NCBI GenBank assembly: GCA_002717185.1 | Contig: PBDC01000108.1 | Span: forward strand, 1-18,933 | DNA: 18,933 bases | Direction of reading: 5' to 3' | Origin: Rhodospirillaceae bacterium | Lineage (GTDB): Bacteria; Pseudomonadota; Alphaproteobacteria; UBA8366; GCA-2717185 | Shown here: piece by piece, positions 8,965 to 18,933 of the stretch | Position numbering within the stretch: the stretch's first letter is position 1 | Layout: every line of letters starts with the position of its first letter | Program-made: the position numbers and the translations under genes | Notes under the pieces: model-generated | What the model was told of the DNA's origin: nothing | Seen by the model: the letters and a program-made list of their open reading frames with translations, nothing else | The model's database searches: none

Positions 8965-9581
8965 TTCAAGCGGGCCTCCAGCGCCTCGACCGCATCGGTG
9001 GTTAATACCAGCTGATCACGGCGAAGGATGTCATAGACATTCGCACCTTGCATCGGCATTACGTCGATATTGGGGATGTTCGCTACCGCCATGGCAAAGT
9101 TCACGTCAACCTCGGCACCAGCGACAACCAACGCATTCGCCCAACCCAGCCTTGCGAATTTTTCGGACAATTCTTTCGTCTTTGGGCTCTTCAAAGCGGC
9201 GGCCTTGAGGATAACAAGTTTGCCATCAGCTTGTTTTGCCGATAATACCGTGCGCATCGCCATGCGACGCACCTTTTTGTTCACCTTGTGACCGAAATCC
9301 CGTTCTTGCGGACCGAATGCGGTACCACCCCCACGCATCTGCGGCGCCTTACGCGAACCTTGACGGGCCCGCCCCGTTCCTTTCTGCCGAAACGGCTTGG
9401 CAGTCGTGCCGCGGATCTCCGAACGTTCCTTCGTGCTCGCTGTGCCTCGCCGTCGCTTAGCGAGCTGATAATTCACCATACGCGCCAGGATGTCTTTACG
9501 CATCGGCACCCCAAAAACCTCCTCCGCAAGTTCGATCTCGCCAGCGGCCTTGTTTTCGAGGGTGATGACTTTGCTCTTCAT
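8961..9581 (-). CDS. rplD: 50S ribosomal protein L4
   Basis: L4 is an early assembly protein whose long loop reaches the exit tunnel; in E. coli it also represses the S10 operon. The 206-aa product begins [20 protein letters not shown]. The extended tunnel loop spans about residues 43-95, rich in Lys, Arg and Gly ([20 protein letters not shown], then [10 protein letters not shown]). A longer reading from a TTG at 9590 is possible, but AAGGA abuts that TTG directly while it lies 9 nt before the ATG at 9581. The ATG also gives the usual N-terminus. The gene then begins 5 nt after the rplC stop and overlaps rplW by 4 nt. Confidence 0.97.
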   Translation of the reverse strand: MKSKVITLENKAAGEIELAEEVFGVPMRKDILARMVNYQLAKRRRGTASTKERSEIRGTTAKPFRQKGTGRARQGSRKAPQMRGGGTAFGPQERDFGHKVNKKVRRMAMRTVLSAKQADGKLVILKAAALKSPKTKELSEKFARLGWANALVVAGAEVDVNFAMAVANIPNIDVMPMQGANVYDILRRDQLVLTTDAVEALEARLK

Positions 9582-9586
9582 GGCCC

Positions 9587-10342
9587 TCAATCCTTTTCTT
9601 CGGCTGCGGGCGTTTCAGGCGCGGCTTCTTCGGCAGGAGGGACCTCTTCCGCCGCCGCTTCCTCTTCAACCGTCCGCAGGCCAGCCGGAAATGGTAAATC
9701 GTCTGGCATCGCCTTCTTGACCGCGTCCTTGATCGTCACCCAACCGTTTTTGGCACCCGGAACCGCACCATAAATTAAAATCAAACCTCGTTCGTCATCG
9801 GTCGAGACGATTTTTTGGCTCTGAATAGTGACACGCTTGTCGCCAAGGTGCCCAGCCATCTTTTTGCCCTTGAAAACCTTCCCAGGATCCTGGCACTGAC
9901 CCGTCGATCCGTGTGCACGGTGCGAAACCGAAACCCCGTGACTCGCCCGCAGACCGCTGAAATTGTGACGCTTCATCGCACCGGCAAAGCCCTTTCCGAT
10001 ACTTGTTCCAGTCACGTCAACATATTGGCCTTCTGAAAAATGGGACGGCACCAGTTCTGCACCGACATCGATCAAGGCATCGGCGCTAACCCGAAACTCT
10101 ACCAGCTTGCGCTTCGGTTCGACATTCGCCTTCGCGAAATGGCCACGCATTGGCTTAGATACCCGCCGAACTTTCGCGCTTCCAGCACCGAGTTGCAACG
10201 CGTTGTAGCCATCCGTCTCATCATTTCGAACAGCGACTACTTGGCAGTTATCTACCCTCAACACCGTGACTGGCAAATGATCACCGGATTCGTTGAAAAC
10301 CCGAGTCATCCCCATCTTCTTTGCAATAAGGCCTGAACGCAT
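9587..10342 (-). CDS. rplC: 50S ribosomal protein L3 with acidic C-terminal tail
   Basis: L3 is an early 23S-binding protein whose loop approaches the peptidyl transferase centre. The 251-aa product starts [20 protein letters not shown] and has [19 protein letters not shown] and [20 protein letters not shown] at about 149-168. The second glutamine of that segment (Q151) corresponds to the E. coli residue methylated by PrmB. After the normal fold, which ends near residue 224, there is a tail of about 28 residues made mostly of Glu, Ala and Pro. E. coli L3 is 209 aa. The ATG has AGGGA upstream, overlapping the rpsJ stop 11 nt before. Confidence 0.98.
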   Translation of the reverse strand: MRSGLIAKKMGMTRVFNESGDHLPVTVLRVDNCQVVAVRNDETDGYNALQLGAGSAKVRRVSKPMRGHFAKANVEPKRKLVEFRVSADALIDVGAELVPSHFSEGQYVDVTGTSIGKGFAGAMKRHNFSGLRASHGVSVSHRAHGSTGQCQDPGKVFKGKKMAGHLGDKRVTIQSQKIVSTDDERGLILIYGAVPGAKNGWVTIKDAVKKAMPDDLPFPAGLRTVEEEAAAEEVPPAEEAAPETPAAEEKD

Positions 10343-10353
10343 ATCGCCAATCC

Positions 10354-10662
10354 CTACAACTTGATTTCGACATCAACGCCAGCGGCGAGATCCAGCTTCA
10401 TTAGCGCGTCAACCGTTTGCGGTGTCGGATCGATGATGTCCAAAAGCCGCTTGTGCGTGCGAATCTCAAACTGCTCGCGGCTTTTCTTGTCGATGTGCGG
10501 CGACCGCAACACCGTGTATTTCTCGATACGAGTCGGCAACGGAATAGGACCGCGCACCTGTGCGCCCGTGCGCTTCGCCGTCTGCACGATCTCGCCTGTC
10601 GATTGATCGAGTACGCGATGATCAAACGCTTTCAGGCGAATTCTAATGTTTTGGCTATCCAT
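10354..10662 (-). CDS. rpsJ: 30S ribosomal protein S10 (NusE)
   Basis: S10 is a 30S head protein and, as NusE, also links RNA polymerase via NusG and joins NusB in antitermination. The 102-aa product begins [20 protein letters not shown] and contains [40 protein letters not shown] and [20 protein letters not shown], exactly the family pattern and length. GAGG lies a few bases before the ATG. It is the first gene of the classical S10 operon, but only 61 nt separate it from tuf. Confidence 0.99.
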   Translation of the reverse strand: MDSQNIRIRLKAFDHRVLDQSTGEIVQTAKRTGAQVRGPIPLPTRIEKYTVLRSPHIDKKSREQFEIRTHKRLLDIIDPTPQTVDALMKLDLAAGVDVEIKL

Positions 10663-10686
10663 GCCGACCTCGTGCCCAGTTGAAAT

Positions 10687-10708
10687 CCGGCGCTAAACAG
10701 AGCGCCGG
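10687..10708 (-). terminator. GC-rich hairpin between tuf and rpsJ (weak terminator or attenuator)
   Basis: A perfect 8-bp stem, CCGGCGCT with AGCGCCGG, closes a 6-nt loop in the 61-nt gap after the tuf stop. On the transcript it is followed by AUUUCAACU, a poor U-run, so termination would be partial at best. It may reduce transcription from str into S10, protect the 3' end of tuf mRNA, or mark a processing site. The structure is seen directly; its function is inferred. Confidence 0.55.
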
Positions 10709-10723
10709 TTTAATTCCGTTTTC

Positions 10724-11914
10724 CTATTCGACGATGCTGGCAACGACGCCTGCGCCAACGGTGCGGCCGCCCTCGCGGATCGCGAAACGCAGACCTTCAT
10801 CCATCGCTATCGGCGCAATCAGCGACACTTCCATTGCAACATTGTCGCCCGGCATCACCATCTCCGTGCCTTCCGGCAATACAACCGAACCCGTCACATC
10901 CGTCGTACGAAAGTAAAACTGCGGACGGTAGTTCGAGAAAAAGGGCGTGTGACGACCACCCTCGTCCTTCGTCAGAATGTAGCACTCGCACTTAAACTTC
11001 ATGTGCGGTGTAATCGAACCGGGCGCCGCAAGAACCTGCCCACGTTCAACTTCCTCACGGCCAACACCCCGAAGCAGTGCGCCGATATTGTCGCCCGCCT
11101 GACCCTCATCCAGGATCTTCCGGAACATCTCAACACCCGTACAAGTCGTCTTCGACGTCTCTTTGATGCCGACGATCTCAATCTCATCACCTGTGTGCAC
11201 AACACCCGTCTCGATACGGCCGGTAACCACCGTACCACGACCCGAAATCGAGAAAACATCTTCGATCGGCATCAGAAATGGGCGGTCAACCGGACGGTCC
11301 GGCTGCGGGATGTACTCGTCGACCTTCGCCATCAGGTCCAGGATCGATTGGCCGCCAATCTGCGGGTCGCCATCCTCCAACGCCGCAAGCGCCGAGCCCG
11401 AAACGATCGGAATATCGTCGCCCGGGAAGTCGTAGCTCGACAGCAGCTCACGCACCTCCATCTCCACCAGCTCGAGAAGTTCCTCGTCATCCACCTGATC
11501 GACCTTGTTCAGATAAACAACGATCGCCGGAACACCAACCTGGCGCGCCAGAAGGATGTGCTCCCGCGTCTGTGGCATCGGACCGTCCGCAGCGCTAACA
11601 ACCAAAATCGCCCCGTCCATCTGCGCCGCACCCGTGATCATGTTCTTCACATAGTCCGCATGGCCCGGGCAATCCACATGCGCGTAGTGACGGTCCGACG
11701 TCTCATACTCAACATGCGCCGTGTTAATCGTAATCCCACGCGCCTTCTCCTCAGGCGCCTTATCGATCGACGAGTAATCCTGAAACTCGGCTCCGCCAGC
11801 CTCAGCCAAAACCTTCGTAATCGCCGCCGTCAATGTCGTTTTCCCATGGTCAACATGACCAATCGTTCCAACATTGCAGTGCGGCTTATTACGCTCGAAC
11901 TTCTCTTTCGCCAT
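10724..11914 (-). CDS. tuf: Elongation factor Tu
   Basis: EF-Tu is the GTPase that delivers aminoacyl-tRNA to the ribosomal A-site. The 396-aa product is full length. GTPase motifs are intact: G1 GHVDHGKT at 19-26, G2 in [13 protein letters not shown] at about 58-70, G3 DCPGHADYV at 81-89 with the catalytic His85, G4 NKVD at 136-139, and G5 SGSAL at 172-176. Domains 2 and 3 follow, with [15 protein letters not shown] and the C-terminal [15 protein letters not shown]. It lies 49 nt after fusA with GAGGA before the ATG. Many proteobacteria carry a second copy elsewhere, which this window cannot show. Confidence 0.99.
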   Translation of the reverse strand: MAKEKFERNKPHCNVGTIGHVDHGKTTLTAAITKVLAEAGGAEFQDYSSIDKAPEEKARGITINTAHVEYETSDRHYAHVDCPGHADYVKNMITGAAQMDGAILVVSAADGPMPQTREHILLARQVGVPAIVVYLNKVDQVDDEELLELVEMEVRELLSSYDFPGDDIPIVSGSALAALEDGDPQIGGQSILDLMAKVDEYIPQPDRPVDRPFLMPIEDVFSISGRGTVVTGRIETGVVHTGDEIEIVGIKETSKTTCTGVEMFRKILDEGQAGDNIGALLRGVGREEVERGQVLAAPGSITPHMKFKCECYILTKDEGGRHTPFFSNYRPQFYFRTTDVTGSVVLPEGTEMVMPGDNVAMEVSLIAPIAMDEGLRFAIREGGRTVGAGVVASIVE

Positions 11915-11946
11915 GCTTCAGTTCCTCTAATCCAAAACCTTATCGA

Positions 11947-11960
11947 CTATTCGTGAATAG
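11947..11960 (-). repeat. Small inverted repeat between fusA and tuf
   Basis: CTATT and AATAG pair around a 4-nt core in the 49-nt gap just after the fusA stop. The stem is AT-rich and followed by no U-run, so it is weak. It could be chance. Confidence 0.25.
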
Positions 11961-11963
11961 CGG

Positions 11964-14039
11964 CTAAGCCAGTTTCGCCTTAACCTCTTCCGCGACGGCC
12001 TGTGGCACCTGTTCGTAGCGGTCGAAATGCATTGTATATTGCGCCCGACCCTGGCTCATTGAGCGCAACGTATTGATATACCCGAACATATTGGCCAGAG
12101 GGACCATCGCCGAAATCACCCGGGCATTGCCGCGCTGATCCATACTATCGACATTACCGCGGCGGCTGTTCAAGTCGCCGATGATGTCACCCATATACTC
12201 TTCTGGCGTCACCACCTCGACCCGCATCACCGGTTCCAGCAAACGCGGCCCCGCCTTTGGTACCGCTTCACGGAAAGCGGCACGCGCCGCAATCTCAAAT
12301 GCCATGACCGAAGAGTCGACATCATGGCTTGCACCATCGATCAGCTTGGCTTTGAAATCGATTACTGGGAAGCCGGCAAGCACACCAGAGGAACGAGCAC
12401 CGTTAAGCCCTTTCTGGACACCCGGCACGAATTCTTTCGGTACCGCACCACCGACAACACTGTTCTCGAACACGAAGCCGGAACCCGGCTCACCCGGTTC
12501 AAATACAAGCTTCACACGTGCGAACTGACCAGAACCGCCGGTCTGTTTCTTATGCGTGTAGTCACACTCGTAGGTCTTTGTAATAGCTTCTCGATACGCA
12601 ACCTGCGGTGCACCGATATTGGCGTCTACTTTGAACTCTCGTCGCATCCGATCGACAATAATATCGAGATGCAGTTCACCCATCCCTTTGATTATGGTCT
12701 GACCGCTCTCCTCATCACTGGATACTCGAAAACTTGGATCTTCCTGTGCCAAGCGCGCCAGTGCTGTTCCCATCTTTTCCTGATCGCCCTTGGTCTTTGG
12801 CTCAACCGCGATCTCTATGACGGGATCAGGGAACTCCATGCGTTCCAGCACAACCGGTTTTGACGGATCGCACAACGTATCGCCGGTCGTAACATTCTTA
12901 AGCCCAGCAAGCGCTACAATGTCGCCTGCGCAAGCGCTTTTCACGTCCTCGCGGTGGTTGGCATGCATCAGGAGCATACGACCAACCCGTTCCCGATTTC
13001 CCTTAACCGAATTAAGTATCGAACTGCTGCTTTCCATGACACCAGAATAGACCCGCGCGAATGTCAGCGATCCGACGAAAGGATCTGTCATAACCTTGAA
13101 AGCCAAAGCTGAGAACGGTTCGCTGTCACTCGGTGAGCGCTCCATGGCTTCTTCACTGTCAACTTTCATTCCCGTCGTGGCACCGATATCAATCGGGGAA
13201 GGCATATAGTTGACAACCGCATCAAGTAATGGCTGTACCCCCTTGTTCTTAAAGGCTGAACCAGTAAGCACTGGCACAAAGGTGCCATCCAGCGTGCCCT
13301 GCCTAATACATTTACGCAGGGTATCGGCATCCGGCTCATCGCCTTCCAAATAAGCTTCGAGAACCGTCTCATCTTGCTCCACAGCGAGTTCAACCAGTGT
13401 CGTACGGTACTCTTTCGCCTGGTCGGTCAAGTCTGCTGGAATGTCCTCGACTTCGAAAGACGCACCCAGAGTCTCCTCGACCCAACGGATTGCTTTCATT
13501 TCTACAAGATCGATGACGCCGGCGAATTCGGCCTCCGCGCCGAGTGGAAGCTGGACCAACAATGGAACGGCACCCAGGCGATCCTTGATCATCTCTACGC
13601 AACGGTAAAAGTCGGCCCCCGTTCGATCCATCTTGTTGACGAAGCACATTCGCGGGACACCGTATTTATCAGCCTGGCGCCAAACCGTCTCAGTCTGCGG
13701 CTCGACCCCAGCGACACTGTCGAAAACTGCAACGGCGCCATCAAGAACTCTCAAGCTACGCTCAACCTCAATCGTAAAATCGACATGACCGGGTGTGTCA
13801 ATAATGTTAATGCGATGTTCTTCCCAGAAACAGGTCGTTGCCGCGGACGTGATCGTGATCCCGCGCTCCTGTTCCTGCTCCATCCAGTCCATAGTCGCAT
13901 TACCATCATGGACTTCGCCGATCTTATGCGATCGACCAGTGTAATAAAGGATGCGCTCGGTTGTGGTCGTCTTACCGGCGTCAATATGCGCCATGATACC
14001 AATATTGCGGTAGCGTTCGATGGGGGTGCTGCGTGACAT
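11964..14039 (-). CDS. fusA: Elongation factor G
   Basis: EF-G is the translocase GTPase that moves tRNA and mRNA after peptide-bond formation, and with RRF it splits ribosomes. The 691-aa product is full length. The G domain shows G1 AHIDAGKT at 17-24, [14 protein letters not shown] at about 59-72, DTPGHVDFT at 81-89, [10 protein letters not shown] at 135-144 and a later [16 protein letters not shown]. Domains II-V follow, with [18 protein letters not shown] and, near the C-terminus, [16 protein letters not shown] and [16 protein letters not shown], all typical. The ATG follows rpsG by 32 nt with only a modest GGGA site. It is the bacterial fusA rather than a tet(M)-type protection protein, judging from its position and motifs. 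Confidence 0.99.
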   Translation of the reverse strand: MSRSTPIERYRNIGIMAHIDAGKTTTTERILYYTGRSHKIGEVHDGNATMDWMEQEQERGITITSAATTCFWEEHRINIIDTPGHVDFTIEVERSLRVLDGAVAVFDSVAGVEPQTETVWRQADKYGVPRMCFVNKMDRTGADFYRCVEMIKDRLGAVPLLVQLPLGAEAEFAGVIDLVEMKAIRWVEETLGASFEVEDIPADLTDQAKEYRTTLVELAVEQDETVLEAYLEGDEPDADTLRKCIRQGTLDGTFVPVLTGSAFKNKGVQPLLDAVVNYMPSPIDIGATTGMKVDSEEAMERSPSDSEPFSALAFKVMTDPFVGSLTFARVYSGVMESSSSILNSVKGNRERVGRMLLMHANHREDVKSACAGDIVALAGLKNVTTGDTLCDPSKPVVLERMEFPDPVIEIAVEPKTKGDQEKMGTALARLAQEDPSFRVSSDEESGQTIIKGMGELHLDIIVDRMRREFKVDANIGAPQVAYREAITKTYECDYTHKKQTGGSGQFARVKLVFEPGEPGSGFVFENSVVGGAVPKEFVPGVQKGLNGARSSGVLAGFPVIDFKAKLIDGASHDVDSSVMAFEIAARAAFREAVPKAGPRLLEPVMRVEVVTPEEYMGDIIGDLNSRRGNVDSMDQRGNARVISAMVPLANMFGYINTLRSMSQGRAQYTMHFDRYEQVPQAVAEEVKAKLA

Positions 14040-14071
14040 GATCGAGTTCCCGGCGACGTCCTGTATTTCAA

Positions 14072-14542
14072 TTACCAGCGATAATGCGAGAACGCGCGAT
14101 TGGCTTCCGCCATACGATGCGTGTCCTCACGTTTTTTAACGGAACCGCCACGATTATTTGCGGCATCCATGAATTCACTCGAGAGGCGCTCTGTCATCGT
14201 GTACTCTGAGCGGCCGCGCGCAGTACTAATCAACCAGCGAAAGGCCAACGCCTGCGCACGGTCAGAACGCACTTCGATGGGGATTTGATAGGTCGCACCG
14301 CCGACACGCCGTGAGCGCACCTCGATGTGCGGACGGACGTTTTCGAGAGCGTCATGGAACAGTTTGACCGGATCACGACCGATCTTGCCCTGGATCTCAT
14401 CAAAAGCACCGTAAACCATGCGTTCAGCAACTGACTTTTTGCCATCTAGCATGAGACAGTTGATGAACTTGCTAACCACAACGTCGCCAAACTTAGCGTC
14501 AGGGATGACTTCGCGTTTTTCAGCTCTGTGGCGTCGCGACAT
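14072..14542 (-). CDS. rpsG: 30S ribosomal protein S7
   Basis: S7 nucleates assembly of the 30S head and touches the E-site; in E. coli it represses str operon translation. The 156-aa product [20 protein letters not shown] has the usual [20 protein letters not shown], the [20 protein letters not shown] and [20 protein letters not shown] signatures, and the end [13 protein letters not shown] of the long form. GAGGA precedes the ATG. Only 15 nt separate it from rpsL, much less than the roughly 100-nt E. coli gap that contains the S7 target. Confidence 0.99.
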   Translation of the reverse strand: MSRRHRAEKREVIPDAKFGDVVVSKFINCLMLDGKKSVAERMVYGAFDEIQGKIGRDPVKLFHDALENVRPHIEVRSRRVGGATYQIPIEVRSDRAQALAFRWLISTARGRSEYTMTERLSSEFMDAANNRGGSVKKREDTHRMAEANRAFSHYRW

Positions 14543-14557
14543 AAACCATTCCTCTTC

Positions 14558-14929
14558 CTATTTAGGTCGTTTCGCGCCATATTTAGAGCGCCTCTGACGA
14601 CGATCACCAACACCCTGGGTATCGAGCGTGCCGCGGATAACGTGGTAGCGAACCCCGGGCAAGTCCTTAACCCGGCCACCGCGGATCATGACGACCGAGT
14701 GCTCCTGCAGATTGTGCCCCTCCCCCGGAATATAGCTGGTCACCTCAAACCCGTTGGTAAGGCGGACGCGAGCCACCTTTCGCAGCGCCGAATTCGGTTT
14801 CTTCGGCGTTGTCGTATAGACGCGTGTGCAAACGCCGCGCTTCTGGGGACAACCCTCAAGTGCAGGAACCTTGTTGCGCGTTGGCGGAGCTTTCCGTGGC
14901 TTACGGATCAACTGATTAATTGTCGGCAT
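14558..14929 (-). CDS. rpsL: 30S ribosomal protein S12
   Basis: S12 is the decoding-centre protein of the 30S subunit and the classical site of streptomycin resistance. The 123-aa product [20 protein letters not shown] has the conserved [18 protein letters not shown] and [20 protein letters not shown] segments, then [15 protein letters not shown]. Residues equivalent to E. coli K42, K87 and P90 are wild type, as is the aspartate in KDLPG that RimO methylthiolates, so no known resistance substitution is seen at those sites. GAGG lies 7 nt before the ATG. It is the first gene of the str operon, about 400 nt after rpoC. Confidence 0.99.
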   Translation of the reverse strand: MPTINQLIRKPRKAPPTRNKVPALEGCPQKRGVCTRVYTTTPKKPNSALRKVARVRLTNGFEVTSYIPGEGHNLQEHSVVMIRGGRVKDLPGVRYHVIRGTLDTQGVGDRRQRRSKYGAKRPK

Positions 14930-15167
14930 GTGCCGTCCTCATCTTCCCTTGCTAGCGCCAAAACTAGTTAACTTTCACCCGGGTAGCGCCATTCCGGTGA
15001 TACGGGCAAAACATATTCCGGAAACCTCTAGCAGAGCCAGAAGCCTCTCAGTCGTTATCATCAACCGGTAAACCGGTCCTATGGACTTCCAGGTGTTCGG
15101 GCACTCCGTCTAGGCGACAACTACCGCGTTTTCGCGATCGAGGCCTACAGCCAGCCCCCTGAAAAGT
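14930..15167 (-). other. Predicted 5' leader of the str operon (rpsL leader)
   Basis: If transcription begins about 7 nt after the -10 box (near 15167), rpsL carries a leader of about 238 nt with no convincing gene. Visible structure includes a CGCG-AAAA-CGCG mini-hairpin (15125-15136), a doubled ACCGGT separated by two bases (15064-15077), and a 7-bp bulged hairpin, TCACCGG against CCGGGTGA (14975-15000). Two tiny open frames are present (14964-15014, 16 codons with a distant AGAGG; and one of 28 codons starting near 15060 without a ribosome-binding site); neither is convincing. I recognise no known riboswitch or leader family. Confidence 0.5.
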
Positions 15168-15173
15168 GCGCGC

Positions 15174-15202
15174 ATACTAGGGTTGACCCCTAGGGGCGTC
15201 AA
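15174..15202 (-). promoter_or_regulatory. Candidate sigma70-type promoter of the str operon
   Basis: Read on the minus strand there is TTGACG (-35, 15202-15197), a spacer of exactly 17 nt, and TAGTAT (-10, 15179-15174). The -10 is followed by a GC-rich stretch (GCGCGC) of the kind linked to stringent control at ribosomal promoters. Directly upstream of the -35 is an A/T-rich block (15203-15233) that could act as an UP element. The match of spacing, position and discriminator is good; the transcription start itself is inferred. Confidence 0.7.
15183..15202. repeat. Inverted repeat overlapping the -35 box and spacer of the str promoter
   Basis: TTGACCCC-TA-GGGG-CG-TCAA is an interrupted palindrome: TTGA and TCAA flank the perfect core CCCCTAGGGG, with a 2-nt insert (CG) on one side. 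It covers the -35 hexamer and part of the spacer, where an operator would block polymerase. CTAGGG also occurs 13 nt away, at 15177-15182. No regulator is known to me for this sequence. Confidence 0.4.
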
Positions 15203-15259
15203 GCAAAACATATCCTATTTTTATAAGAGATTCCGAGTGGTTACGGAGCTCCGTTAACA

Positions 15260-15314
15260 ATTGAGCCCACCCCCCCACGATTTAAAACATAATTACGCGA
15301 GAAGCGGGCTCAAT
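15260..15314 (-). terminator. Candidate terminator hairpin downstream of rpoC
   Basis: Starting 18 nt after the rpoC stop, the minus-strand RNA can form a stem of up to 16 bp (AUUGAGCCCGCUUCUC against GGGGGGUGGGCUCAAU, four G-U pairs) around a loop of about 23 nt. The G-U pairs mean it folds better in the rpoC transcript than in the opposite strand. It is followed by UGUUAAC, only a weak U-run, so termination may be incomplete or Rho-assisted. A perfect 12-nt palindrome, ACGGAGCTCCGT (15243-15254), follows immediately. Confidence 0.55.
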
Positions 15315-15331
15315 GGCTCTTTGTTATCTTT

Positions 15332-18933
<3,602 letters not shown>

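Noticed and set aside
8961..9590. Longer rplD from a TTG codon
   Set aside because: The ribosome-binding sequence directly touches the TTG, leaving no spacing, and the extra residues (MRA) are not typical of L4. The ATG at 9581 fits both criteria.
10949..11956. 335-codon open frame on the plus strand, opposite tuf
   Set aside because: It lies entirely antisense to EF-Tu, is rich in Arg, Asn and Leu without any domain, and reflects the codon bias of a highly expressed GC-rich gene. Such antisense frames of tuf are a known annotation artefact.
13374..14036. 220-codon open frame on the plus strand, opposite fusA
   Set aside because: It is fully antisense to the G domain of EF-G, with no ribosome-binding site or recognisable motif; a shadow frame.
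14964..15014. 16-codon open frame in the rpsL leader as a regulatory leader peptide
   Set aside because: The AGAGG upstream is at marginal spacing, and the peptide shows no run of one amino acid or known arrest motif. A frame this short is expected by chance.
15064..15077. Doubled ACCGGT as a hairpin or operator
   Set aside because: The unit is itself palindromic and the two copies are 2 nt apart, so the only hairpin is 4 bp with a 4-nt loop. Not strong enough to call on its own.

Overview
The window is a chromosomal segment of ribosomal-protein and transcription/translation genes, all read from the minus strand (high to low coordinates). It looks like an alphaproteobacterium, possibly Rhodospirillales-like. 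The protein sequences have alphaproteobacterial character: L30 of 65 aa with an IGSPIRR motif, L3 with a GQxQDPG motif and an acidic tail, and C-minus type S14. The gene run rpoC-rpsL-rpsG-fusA-tuf-rpsJ continues without a break, as is usual in that class. This assignment is from memory of the families, not from a search. Base composition is moderately GC-rich and even throughout. I saw no sign of transferred DNA, mobile elements, CRISPR, tRNA or rRNA.

Layout in order of transcription: (1) 18933-15332, the C-terminal four fifths of rpoC, cut by the window edge. (2) 15331-14930, the only long non-coding stretch. It holds a candidate rpoC terminator hairpin, a well-formed sigma70-type promoter for the str operon, and a predicted rpsL leader of about 240 nt. 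(3) 14929-10724, the str operon: rpsL, rpsG, fusA, tuf. (4) 10723-10663, a short gap with a GC-rich hairpin. (5) 10662-5522, the S10 operon: rpsJ, rplC, rplD, rplW, rplB, rpsS, rplV, rpsC, rplP, rpmC, rpsQ. (6) 5497-1, the spc operon: rplN, rplX, rplE, rpsN, rpsH, rplF, rplR, rpsE, rpmD, rplO, and secY, which runs off the left edge. In all there are 27 genes, 25 of them complete.

The 30S and 50S proteins, the two elongation factors, the RNA polymerase beta-prime subunit and the SecY translocon channel are growth-rate-linked products that many bacteria co-express. Nearly all junctions from rpsL to secY are shorter than 65 nt and several genes overlap, so str, S10 and spc may form one long transcription unit. 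The E. coli leaders that carry feedback sites (the S10 leader bound by L4, the long rpsL-rpsG gap bound by S7) have no room here. Any autoregulation would have to use other sites. Candidates visible in the sequence are the rpsL leader, the tuf-rpsJ hairpin, and a small hairpin enclosing the rplE ribosome-binding site.

I did not find a convincing new biological system. The points worth a second look are regulatory: the str promoter with an inverted repeat across its -35 and spacer, the structured rpsL leader with an 11-nt repeat, and the rpoC hairpin. Several starts were set by ribosome-binding site and family length: rplD at 9581, rpsS on GTG, rpmC at 5981, rpsQ at 5773 and rpmD at 1930.
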